In this document: in pieces, positions 31,259 through 40,646 of the stretch
How positions within the stretch are numbered: position 1 is the first letter of the stretch
Layout of the letters: each line of letters opens with the position of its first letter
NCBI GenBank assembly: GCA_964035575.1
Contig: OZ037844.1
Location: 744,001 to 808,000, forward strand
Source of the DNA: Rhynchopus sp. YZ270_cl-10
Lineage: Eukaryota > Euglenozoa > Diplonemea > Diplonemida > Diplonemidae
Reading direction: 5' to 3'
DNA: 64,000 nucleotides
The notes under the pieces: model-generated
What the model saw: only the letters and a program-made list of their open reading frames with translations
The model's database searches: none
What the model was told of the DNA's origin: nothing
Position numbers and translations under genes: made by a program

Positions 31259-31566
31259 GAGAGGGTCAACACAAAAATTTGAAAACACGGTACTACCCGT
31301 ACATTATTCCTCTTGTAGAAATGATATCCTGTTCTCATGAATCCTATTTCAAGGGGGGGTGTTTTGATATTTTTTTGAGTTTTTTTAAAATCTTTTTTTT
31401 TTCTTCCCTTTTTTTTCTCTTCTACAAAAAGCGGTTAAAGTGTTGACCCACTCCAAATCACTGTCTCTTCTTCGCTCCGCTTTTTCTTTACAAAAAATGG
31501 GGGGTTTTTTTTTCATATTTTTTTGGGGGTTATCTAAAAAGGGGAACGGGAGAGGCCAACAAAAGA

Positions 31567-31616
31567 AAAGTTGATTGAAATGAACCTGAGATTTTCCTGC
31601 TTTGTTCATATCTTAC
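31567..31616 (+). repeat. Hairpin element, type 1 (diverged)
   Basis: GTTGATTGAAATGAACC at left, GTTCATATCTTACC at right: AATGAAC pairs with GTTCATA-side bases although both arms differ from the common form. Confidence 0.4.
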
Positions 31617-32080
31617 CAAAAAGAAGGTGCCGAAGGCATTCTGTTATTGTTATCTACACAGTAGGGGCGAAGGGGTTTTATGCCATAAAAACAAAAAACA
31701 AAAACAAAAAAGAGAGAGCGAGAGAACCAAGGTTGGTACAACAACCGAAATTCTCGCGTTTTCCCAAGCGTTTTTTTTTTTTTTTCCACTTACAAAACAA
31801 AACGTTGGCATTTAATATAAAATGGCATACATTTTGCTCTTAGTTTTTTTTTCATGCACTTTTGTTTTGGTAAAGGGGGAATTGTTGCCATATCTAAAAA
31901 AAAACGGGGAAGGGAGGGGAGAGAGAAGGAGGGGGGAGGAGGAGGTGCGCGAAGACAGTTGCCATTCACCCCGCTCTCGGCAATGCCTTCGGCCGCAATG
32001 TCGTTTACTTTTTTTTTCTACTCTCCTGTGTTACATGTCAAATGAAAAGGTGTGAGACGGGGAATATCAAAGGAGCGAAC

Positions 32081-34525
32081 TCAAGGCATGGCGGTGGCCT
32101 TCAACTCGTTGAACCAAGGGTGCTGTGGTGTGTGTGTTGATGAAAAATGTGAAATCCATTAATTTGAACAATGTTTTCGCATGCTAAAAAAACAATGAAA
32201 GATGAACTCTTCACTGCGCTTGGTCATTTAAAAAAAGAAAAAGTTGAAAGTGCAAACGCCGGTTCTCCGATATCGAACCCCTCCAGAGAGACTTAGTGTT
32301 GCATGCACAATAAATTTAACAAACACAACAACTCGTGAATACCTCAAGCGCCGCAATGGCGGAGATGCGGACGTTCGGGTCGTATGTGAGCAGCTTGGAC
32401 ATAAGGTCAATGCCAGCAGCGTCCACGTCACGGCAGACGTCGGCAAGGTTCTTCCTGCTCCACTTCGGGAAGACGGGCTTGTAGTCAGGGAGGGACGTCA
32501 CCCCGGGCCACGTGCGCTCGTCGGGGGTCCCCAAAAGACGGAAGATGTTGAACAGCTCGTCAATCTCGCAGTCTCCAGGGAAGAGCGGGGAGCGGTTGGC
32601 CATCTCGGACATGATGGCACCACAGCTCCATGTGTCGACAGTGCAGGAGTAGCGCTTCTCTCCCAGCAGGATCTCGGGGGCACGGTACCAGAGGGTCACC
32701 ACCTCGTGGGTGTACGCAGGCATGGGGAACTGTTGTTATTATTTTAGTACACACTAATAATCTCAAACACTCCAAACCCATTTACCCCCTCTAATAACAC
32801 CATCTAATAGACCCTGGAGCTTTTGGGCATTTTTTTTTTTTCCAACAACTTTGGATTTTGCACAATGCAACAATATATCAGCCATTCCATGAAATTCCGT
32901 ATACTTTTGCAAAAAAGTCACTCAGAGAACCCAGATGCAAATTTTTTATCGTCCGACCCCGCATTTGATTCATTTTGACTCCCCGGATCCGAGAATATTT
33001 TTTTGAAAAAAAAATATAAAAAAATCCCATCCGAGGATGTGTGGGAGAGCTTCGGGGTCCGGCTCTCCCAGTGATCTCAACAATTTCGCAGTCACAAAAA
33101 CCCCCCAAAACCCCGCTAGTCTGAATTTCCGAGCTCGGCGCTTTTCATTAAAAAAAAAATCGAGAAGATTAGTGGAGTAGAAGTTGTCTACTTTTTTTAC
33201 CATGGGTAATTTTGCACTATAGCTATAAATAGCAGGGTAAATTACCTTGGAAAATGGGGTGTTCGCCGCTAGTATACGGTAGTACCCTGGTCGCCTTCTG
33301 CGTCTACCCGTTGGTCGTACGACCCCGGAATTGCAAGATATTGCAATGCTTCTTTCAAACGCGTGCTTGGGCAATTTATTTTTTGACGAAAGCGTGGCCT
33401 TAAAATATAGAGGAATTCCTCTGTAAAAGGGGCACCATAAGGCACTTCCTAGTAGGGACCTTCCGCCTAAGAACTGCCCAAAAAATAATAGACATCGACA
33501 GATGCACAAAAAAAATCGTCCGACCCCGGAATTGAAAGATTTCGTACCCGATCTTCCAAAAAAAGAGAAAAAATATTTTTTTTGGGGACCTGGGGCCCTG
33601 TTAAAATTATGTGGCCACGGACGACATCGTTTGCGGAAATATAAAGTATTTTTTTGTTGTCGAAAATGCGCTAGTCTGAATATCCGAGCTCGGCGCTTTC
33701 AAATAAAATAGAAAACGACTTCAGGATATGACAGTTAAATGAAATAAAGAAAACACTTTTTCGTTTATCGCACCGCAAAAGGTTTGTGTTTTTCACTGAT
33801 GAATGTGAGTGATGTTAGTGGAAAAACAATACGCTAAAGCGGGCACGCACCATCCGTCGTTTTCCATTTCTATTCGTCAATGCTTGATAACACAAAAAAA
33901 AAAATCGAAAAGATTAGTGGAGTAGAAGTTGTCTAGTATTTTTACCAATAACAGGGGTTTTGTATACGGTTTTTCATGGAATGGCTGATATGTATTTACG
34001 GTCTTGCTTCTTCGTATTTACACCTCAGATAATCCCCTCCCCCCTAACCCTTTACCATACCTGGAATGCGCGGGCAAGACCGAAGTCAGCGATCTTCAGG
34101 ACACCGTCTGTAATAAGAAGGTTCTGGGGCTTGAGGTCACGGTGGATGATACGCTGGGAGTGGCAGAAGGAGAGACCCTTGAGGAGCTGGTGCATCATGG
34201 ACTTGAGCTTGGTGCCGCGGATGGCGGACTTGGTTGCGTTCATGAGTTGCTTCAGGTCGCTGTCGCAGAACTCGAAGACGAGAAGGAGCTTGGTGCTGCT
34301 CGACACAACGTCGAGGAGGTTCACAATGTTCTCGTGGTGCAGCGTCTTGAGCACACTGATCTCACGCAGCGCGGTGCTGGGCATCCCTTCGTCCTCCGTC
34401 TCCAGACGGATCTTCTTCAGCGCGACGGTGCGCCCGTTGGTGGTGTCGCACCCCTTGTACACAACACCATACGTCCCCTCCCCAAGCTTCGTCATCATCT
34501 GGTACTTTCCTGCGGTGGTCTGCAT
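32081..34525 (-). CDS. Cyclin-dependent kinase, PSTALRE type, three exons
   Basis: Exons 34061-34525, 32343-32729 and 32081-32122 give 297 residues, matching CDK1/CDK2 length. Visible features: glycine loop GEGTYG (15-20, with the inhibitory Thr/Tyr pair), catalytic Lys37 in VALKK, cyclin-binding helix PSTALRE (49-55), HRD (128-130), DFG (147-149), activation-loop Thr162 in YTHEVVTLW, and the last exon [13 protein letters not shown]. The PSTALRE form of the helix is known in CDKs of several protists. It should phosphorylate Ser/Thr-Pro sites with a cyclin and drive the cell cycle. Intron 1 (32730-34060, GTATGG) is almost filled by an inverted-repeat element; intron 2 (32123-32342, GTATTC) holds hairpin elements. 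Exon 2 shares a 214-bp identical tract with the second CDK. Confidence 0.95.
32123..32342 (-). other. CDK intron 2 with two hairpin elements
   Basis: Holds a diverged type-1 hairpin (32192-32229: AAGATGAAC at left, GCTTGGTCATTT at right) and the left half of a type-3 element (32241-32270: AAGTTGAAAGTGCAAACGCC). Confidence 0.6.
32875..33991. mobile_element. Inverted-repeat element in CDK intron 1
   Basis: Terminal inverted repeats 32875-32904 and 33962-33991 match at 28 of 30 bases (ATATCAGCCATTCCATGAAA, two differences, CCGTATAC). The 1117 bases between account for most of the intron. No transposase frame is visible, so if mobile it is non-autonomous. Inside, a block at 33115-33202 recurs as two pieces, 33668-33705 and 33893-33948 (shared phrases TCCGAGCTCGGCGC and GATTAGTGGAGTAGAAG), and CGTCCGACCCCG-like phrases occur near 32950, 33318 and 33520. 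I could not identify a target-site duplication. Confidence 0.65.
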
Positions 34526-34648
34526 CGTGGGGTTTTGGGTCTCCGCCTTCTTCTCCTTGATGCTCTTGATAAACTTACGGAGAATTGTATGCCTTGTGTA
34601 TAACTGAGGGGTCGTGGTGGTGGTGGTGGTGGTGGTGGTGGGAGGGGG

Positions 34649-34910
34649 TACACGACGGTGAAGTATGTTACATTACAAGTGAAGTACTAGTAACGTTACA
34701 AGTGAAAATCCGTTACAAGTGGGTTACAAGTGAGTTACAAGTTACATGTACCACCACCTGATTTCGCCTGAAATTAGGTGAAGTTCAGTGGTTTTTGGTG
34801 GTGGTACATGTAACCCACTTGTAACGTACAAGTGGGTTACATGTAACAAAAGTTACACGTAACTCCACTTGTAACCCCACTTGCAACACCCGTTACTTCA
34901 CCGTCGTGTA
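34649..34910. mobile_element. Foldback element with 17-bp terminal inverted repeats
   Basis: Perfect 17-bp ends TACACGACGGTGAAGTA (34649-34665) and its complement (34894-34910). A second, perfect 18-bp inverted pair lies inside (34741-34758 and 34797-34814, GTTACATGTACCACCACC). In between are many GTTACAAGTG-like units on both strands. No coding capacity: a MITE-like or hairpin element. A shorter relative is at 49256-49328. Confidence 0.7.
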
Positions 34911-35038
34911 TGTAAAGTCGAAGTAGAAAAAAAAATGAGTATTGAGAAAAGAGGTGTCAGGAAAACAAAAAAAAAAACGGCGGAGGTTCAAGTTGCTATG
35001 CACCACTGCCTAGTATGAGCTGTGAAGGGGGTATGACG

Positions 35039-35146
35039 AGCTACATGACAAGACTAAATAATGACAAGACCACTGTCTAATGACAGGACCTAACGCCACT
35101 CATTACATACAGGGGCCTTGTCATTATTTAGTCTTGTCATGTAGCT
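35039..35146. repeat. Foldback with perfect 30-bp arms
   Basis: Arms 35039-35068 and 35117-35146 are exact reverse complements (starting AGCTACATGACAAG); 48 bases lie between. I found no second copy in the window. Confidence 0.85.
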
Positions 35147-35532
35147 AGCCATGCACCTTGTCACATGACGAGCCATGGGTGGTAACGTCGTGGTGCAAAA
35201 GTGGATAGCTGGGGAGGGGGTGGGGGTGTGTGTTCACAAAAATTCTTTGGCTAAATTAAGGACAAAATGGTCCCAAAACCGCAGAAGTACCAAAATTAAT
35301 ACGGACCGAACTATGTGCGGCCCAAGTGTTTTCCGAAGACGGGGGAATAATAACGGATGCTCTCACGACTGTAGCGTTGGTGCAGTTTCACCTTCACTCC
35401 CCTCTTTGCTTTTGCAAAAAATAGACGCTTTGCATACAAGCTCGTTCTTTTGCCAATGATATTCCATCCCCTCTTAATTGGGTTGTAACGCGACCCTCAC
35501 TAAATACCAGGAAAAGCCACCAAGAAAGTTAC

Positions 35533-37632
35533 TCACGCGGTGGGTTCGTCGCTGACACCGTGTTCCAGGAGAACCTGCACCACATCTGCATGTTGTTTCT
35601 TCCTCGCACGCTGCAACGCAGTGCGGCCCGCCCTCGTCCTGTGATTCACGTCCACCTCAGGCATGCACAGAAGAGTACGCACAGTCTCGGTGTGTCCATA
35701 AGCAGCCGCAAGGGTAAGACACGTGTCTCCATTGTTGTCTGTGACACAGACTCCCGCACCTGCTTTGACCGACATCTTCACAATGTCCGGTGCTCCTCTC
35801 TTGCTGGCCAAGAGCAGAGGCGACCTTCCATCCTCGTCCTTGCCATCAATGTCTGCCCCTGCATCAATGAGCACCTCCACCACGGCTACATGCTTTTCAT
35901 CAGCTGCAAGGAGCAGAGCAGTGTTGCCGTTAGTATCCTTGTGATTCACGTCCACATCCTTCAAGCCGACAAGATAGCGCACAGTCTCGGTGTGTCCAAA
36001 ATGCGCCGCAAGAGTTAGACATGTGTCTCCATCAATGTCAGTGGTACACACATCCGCACCTGCTTTGACCAACATCTTCACAATTGCCATGTCCCCGTTC
36101 ACGCTGGCCACGTGCAGAGGGGTACGACCCATGTCGCCCTTTGCCTCGATGAGCACCTTCACCACATCTGTATGCTCTTCAACAGCTGTAAGTAGCCTAA
36201 CGAGAGTGAAGCCGTCAGTATCCTTTTGATTCACGTCCACATCATTCAAACCAACAAGATAGCGCACAGTCTCGGTGTGTCCAAAGCACGCCGCAAGCCT
36301 AAGACATGTCGCTCCTTTATTGTCTGTGACACACACATCCGCACCTGCTTTGACCAACATCTTCACAACTGCGAGTGCTCCTGAATAAGTGCTTGCCCTG
36401 AGCAGAGGAGAACGTCCCCTCTCATCCTTTGTCTCGATGTCTGCCCCTGCATCAATGAGCACCTGACACACTGCAGGGTCCTCCCACATGGCTGGACAGG
36501 GTCGGTCTTTCACATCCTCGTACGAGTTTGGGACAAACGCAACGTTGCTGCAGACTGACTTCCAATGCTGCAAGAGGACCTCCGTGCACGCAGTGTGGTC
36601 TGCGTGGACGCACTCACTCAGCAGCATCCCGAAGCCCATCTGCGTTGTCTCAACATACGGAAGAAGCAGTGCGAGGCATTCATCGTGGTTCCCTCTGCAT
36701 GCCTCGTGCACAGCTTCGAAGGCAATCTTTTTGCTGTCTGTGTCTGGTCTGAGCTTCTCAAGTCCCACCCGCACGGCAGTCGTGTCGCCGTTCCTGGCAG
36801 CCTCCACCAAGGCGAAGTGGAGCACGTCCTCTGCCCCTGCAAGCACCGCACGCAGCACAAGAGCTGCCTCCTCATCAACAGGCTTGCCCACAGCACCGCC
36901 AGAAAGAAGTGCCTTCACACAGGTAAGGTGATGTCCAGCAACAGCAGCATCCAGCGCAGTCATCCCATCAACACAGTGTTCGCAGTCTGCACCCTTCGCA
37001 ACAAGAAACTGCACCACATCCGCATCGCCACGGCACGCTGCAATGTACAGCGGACGTGCACAGCTCACGTCGTTCTCACTGTGCACCTCCAGCCCTGCCC
37101 CAGACGCGACGAGCAGCTCTGCACTCGCAAGATCCCCAAGGTGTGCAGCCACACACAACGGCTTGATGCGCCTCCCATTCAGGTCCAGCTTGTGTTCCTT
37201 CAGCAGCATCGCAAGCACCTCCACTCGCTTCAGGTGCAGACAGGTCAGCAGGAGCTCGTCCACATCGACTTCCAAGCAGACACGGGTGTTGTCCGAGCAT
37301 GACTTCCAATGCTGCAAGAGGACCTCCGTGCACGCAGTGTGGTCTGCGTGGATGCACTCACTCAGCAGGATCCCAAAGCCGTTCGTTCGGTCAACGTAGT
37401 GGGGAAGAAGCCGTGCGAGGTCTTCATCTTCGTTCCCTCTGCATGCCTCGTGCACAGCATCGAAGGACACCGTTTTTTTGCTGTCTGTGTCAGGTCTGAG
37501 CTTCTCAAGTCCCGCCCCCAGGGCAGTCATGTCGCCGTTCCTGGCAGCCTCCACCAAGACCGAGTCTGCAGAAATTTTAATTCTCTTCGGAAGGTTCTCG
37601 TCAGGTGTGCTGTCTGCGTGTCGCTTCGACAT
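35533..37632 (-). CDS. Ankyrin-repeat protein with duplicated N-terminal module
   Basis: Single exon, 699 residues, start MSKRHADSTPDENLPKRIK. The head module (VEAARNGD, LEKLRPDTDSK, HEACRGN, LLSECIHADHTACTEVLLQHWKS) occurs twice: at the N-terminus and again near residues 285-390, the second copy resembling that of the neighbouring gene at 39728. Between them is a block of about 150 residues (VDVDELLLTCLHLKRVEVL, then CVAAHLGDLASAELLV). About nine 33-residue repeats with VKMLVKAGADV follow. The end is SDEPTA then TGA; at that point the DNA reads GC|GTGAGT, which could also act as a 5' splice site, so a further exon cannot be excluded. Nearly identical to the gene at 40647-42755 over its first half. 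KRIK near residue 17 resembles a nuclear signal. Confidence 0.88.
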   Translation of the reverse strand: MSKRHADSTPDENLPKRIKISADSVLVEAARNGDMTALGAGLEKLRPDTDSKKTVSFDAVHEACRGNEDEDLARLLPHYVDRTNGFGILLSECIHADHTACTEVLLQHWKSCSDNTRVCLEVDVDELLLTCLHLKRVEVLAMLLKEHKLDLNGRRIKPLCVAAHLGDLASAELLVASGAGLEVHSENDVSCARPLYIAACRGDADVVQFLVAKGADCEHCVDGMTALDAAVAGHHLTCVKALLSGGAVGKPVDEEAALVLRAVLAGAEDVLHFALVEAARNGDTTAVRVGLEKLRPDTDSKKIAFEAVHEACRGNHDECLALLLPYVETTQMGFGMLLSECVHADHTACTEVLLQHWKSVCSNVAFVPNSYEDVKDRPCPAMWEDPAVCQVLIDAGADIETKDERGRSPLLRASTYSGALAVVKMLVKAGADVCVTDNKGATCLRLAACFGHTETVRYLVGLNDVDVNQKDTDGFTLVRLLTAVEEHTDVVKVLIEAKGDMGRTPLHVASVNGDMAIVKMLVKAGADVCTTDIDGDTCLTLAAHFGHTETVRYLVGLKDVDVNHKDTNGNTALLLAADEKHVAVVEVLIDAGADIDGKDEDGRSPLLLASKRGAPDIVKMSVKAGAGVCVTDNNGDTCLTLAAAYGHTETVRTLLCMPEVDVNHRTRAGRTALQRARKKQHADVVQVLLEHGVSDEPTA

Positions 37633-38389
37633 GGTGTGTGAAGATGCTGATATTCAATGTCGTGTCTTATAGTCTGCTGCTTTTTTGTAGAGGTTGTGAG
37701 GTGAGTGGTGGGATGTATCTATTCACCATAAAGACAACTGGAGGGATGTGGCCAGCAGCATCCACACTGTGGACACAGATGCTGCACTTTACCGCCAACA
37801 GGAAGCTGGACAGCCATCAGGAGATGACACGGAGATGGGCACGGGGCCTGAGGACAACGTTGCAGACGATTGGTCAGGCCGTGATGGACCGAGGGTGCTT
37901 GCGTGGCGACACGGCTGGTGCGCTCAGGGAACGGGTAGAGGTGGACGTAGCGTCGGTGCAGGTGAAGACGAACACTTCTGGGATCCTGGATGAGGACTGC
38001 CCACGAGGAGGTGGGGGAGATGGAAAGAGCAACCGATGGGAAATGAGTGTTGAGAAAGACAGAGATGTCGTACCGAAACAAAAGTGGGGCAGATAGTCGT
38101 TTCTGTTTCCTATTGGAAAGCTGGGAATAACAATAAAATACTGTGTTCGTAGAAATGGTGGCCGTGTGAAGTACCAAATGAAATGCAAAACCGTAAAATA
38201 CGGACCAAACTATGTCCGGTCCAAACAGTTTATGAAGACAGTAATAATAATGGATGCTATCACACGCCTGTAACGTTGGTGCAGTGTCACCTTCACTTCC
38301 CTCTTTTCATTCCAAATGTCATTCCATCCCCCCTTTGTGAGCTAACGCGATCCTCACGAAATACCAGGAAAAGCCACCAAGAAAGCTAC
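37633..38389. other. Duplicated spacer of the ankyrin cluster
   Basis: The first 85 bases are the shared 5' flank. Most of the rest is repeated in the next spacer (39929-40646): one block begins CATAAAGACAACTGGAGGG (37727 and 39930), the other begins GGGATCCTGGATGAGGACTG (37979 and 40239) and runs to the 3' end of the next gene. Open frames on both strands cross these blocks but differ in frame between copies, so I do not call a gene. Confidence 0.65.
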
Positions 38390-39728
38390 TCACGCGGTGG
38401 GTTCGTCGCTGGCACCGTGTTCCAGGAGAACCTGCACCACATCTGCATGTGGTTTCTTCCTCGCACGCTGCAACGCAGTGCGGCCCGCCCTCGTCCTGTG
38501 ATTCACATCCACTTCAGGAAAGCCAACAAGATAACGCACAATCTCGGTGCGTCCATGATACGCAGCAAGGGTAAGACATGTGTCTCCTTTGTTGTCTGTG
38601 ACACACACATCCGCACCTGCTTCGACCAACAACTTCACAGTTGCGAAGTTGTATGAACGACAAGCCCAGTGAAGAGGCGAACGTCCCCTCTCGTCCTTTG
38701 TCTCGATGTCTGCCCCTGCAGCAATGAGCTCCGCTACCAATGCTGAGCGCTTCCGAAACACTGCGCAGTGCAGTGACGTGGTTCCCATGTCATTTGACTG
38801 ATTCACATCTACCTCAGGCATGCGCAGAAGAGTACGCACAGTCTCCATGCATGATCCATAGACAACGGCACGCATAAGACATGTGTTTCCTTTGTTGTTA
38901 GTGGCACACACATCCGCACCTGCTTTGACCAACATTTTCACAGTGTCAAGTGCCCCTCTGTTGCTGGCCAAGAGCAGAGGCGAACATCCATCCTCGTCCT
39001 TTGCCTCGGTGTCTGCACCTTGATAAAGCATCAGCTGCAAGGAGCAGAGCAGTGCAGCCGTCAGTATCCTTGTGATTCACGTCCACCTCAGGCAAACTCA
39101 CAAGATAGCGCACAGTCTCGGTACGTCCAAAATATGACGCCAGGGTAAGACACGTGTCTCCATCATGGTTTGTGACGCGTACTCCTGCACCTGCTTTGAC
39201 CAACATCTTCACGATCGCGAGTGCTCCTGAACAGCAAGACCAGTGCAAAGGCAAAACCCCCATGTCGTCCTTTATCTCGATGTCTGCCCCTGCATCAATG
39301 AGCACCTGACACACTGCAGGGTCCTCCCACATGGCTGGACAGGGTCGGTCTGTCTTGTCCTCCTGCCCGTGTGGGACAAACGCAACGTTGCTGCAGACTG
39401 ACTTCCAATGCTGCAAGAGGACCTTCGTGCACGCAGTGTGGTCTGCGTGGACGCACTCACTCAGCAGCATCCCGAAGCCCATCTGCGTTGTCTCAACATA
39501 CGGAAGAAGCAGTGCGAGGCATTCATCGTGGTTCCCTCTGCATGCCTCGTGCACAGCATCGAAGGCAATCTTTTTGCTGTCTGTGTCTGGGCTGAGCTTC
39601 TCAAGTCCCGCCCGCACGGCAGTCGTGTCGCCGTTCCTGGCAGCCTCCACCAAGACCTCGTCTGCAGAAAGTGTTGTGCTGTGTGGTGCCTTCTCATCAG
39701 GTGTGCTGTCTGCGTGTCGCTTCGACAT
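38390..39728 (-). pseudogene. Broken ankyrin gene (middle of cluster)
   Basis: Family start MSKRHADSTPDEKAPHS at 39728 leads through the head module and repeats until about 39030, where the frame is lost; the remaining repeats continue in another frame from about 39040 to the family end SDEPTA at 38390. Compared with the intact neighbour (41270-41330), about 29 bases are missing inside one repeat near 39020-39033, where TGATAAAGCATCA stands in place of a 42-base stretch. The rest shows no other obvious damage, so the loss is probably recent, or is an assembly error. Read as two frames it gives 260 and 216 residues; a truncated 260-residue protein could still be made. Confidence 0.8.
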
Positions 39729-40646
39729 GGTTTGTGAAGATGTTGATATTCAATGTTGTGTCTTTTATGCTGTTTCTTTTTGTGGAGGTTGTGAGGTGAG
39801 TCGTGGGTGTCCCTGAACTGCCTACCACAGAACAAACAAACCCACCGCTGTTGGGTAGTGCAGTAGAACTACTGTAGAATGCCAGCCACACATAACAAAG
39901 GTGTTTCTGAGAATGGGTGGTACATGCGCCATAAAGACAACTGGAGGGATGTGGCCAGCAGCATCCACACTGTGGACACAGATGCTGCACTTTGCCGCCA
40001 ACAGGAAGGTGTGCAGCAATCAGGAGATGACACGGAGATGGGCATGGGTCCTGAAGGCACCCGTACCCTCTACCTTGCACAAACCCGACGACGCGAGCAC
40101 ACATCACATCACAGATGTGTTCCAAAAATAACCTATCCCCTGGTGTTCGTGATAGAGCCCTTGGCAACTAATTCGCTGTATCGTAATCAAACAACCTAGA
40201 AGGCATGTTTGCCTTGTCGTTACCCGACTCTGGAAGCGGGATCCTGGATGAGGACTGCCCATGAGGAGGTGGGGGAGATGGAAAGAGCAACCGATGGGAA
40301 ATGAGTGTTGAGAAAGACAGAGATGTCGTACCGAAACAAAAGTGGGGCAGATAGTCGTTTCTGTTTCCTATTGGAAAGCTGGGAATAACAATAAAATACT
40401 GTGTTCGTAAAGATGGTGACCGTGTGAGGCACCAAATGAAATGCAAAACCGTAAAATACGGACCAAACTATGTCCGGTCCAAACAGTTTATGAAGACGGT
40501 AATAATAAAGGATGCTATCACACGCCTGTAACGTTGGTGCAGTGTCACCTTCACTTCCCTCTTTTCATTCCAAATGTCATTCCATCCCCCTTTGTGAGCT
40601 AACGCGATCCTCACGAAAGACCAGGAAAAGCCAGCAAGAAAGCTAC
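39729..40646. other. Second spacer of the ankyrin cluster
   Basis: Starts with the shared 5' flank (39729-39815), followed by sequence not present in the other spacer (about 39816-39928 and 40025-40238) and by the two blocks shared with 37727-38389. No gene called. Confidence 0.65.

Larger units (their letters stand above)
30488..32080. other. Intergenic with hairpin elements
   Basis: 1.6 kb without a convincing gene. It contains a type-4 hairpin (30553-30600), a 12-bp-stem hairpin near 31207-31258 also found at 62193-62235, and a diverged type-1 hairpin (31567-31616). A and T runs are frequent. Confidence 0.5.
34526..35532. other. Intergenic with two foldback elements
   Basis: About 1 kb upstream of the first CDK. 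A (GGT)n tract lies at 34612-34640, followed by the foldback elements 34649-34910 and 35039-35146. No gene seen. Confidence 0.6.

Noticed and set aside
32255-32300. tRNA T-loop (GGTTCGATA on the minus strand)
   Set aside because: No T-stem, anticodon arm or acceptor stem around it.
32970-33509. 179-residue frame inside the CDK intron element as a possible transposase
   Set aside because: No catalytic motif or similarity seen; composition like non-coding DNA.
36565-37302. 245-residue plus-strand frame, repeated at 41691-42428
   Set aside because: Antisense to the ankyrin genes; its conservation follows from the duplicated coding strand.
37605-38096. Plus-strand frame IKTTGGMWPAASTLWTQM shared with 39901-40131
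   Set aside because: The frame breaks differently in the two spacers, and the opposite strand is equally open; looks like duplicated non-coding DNA.
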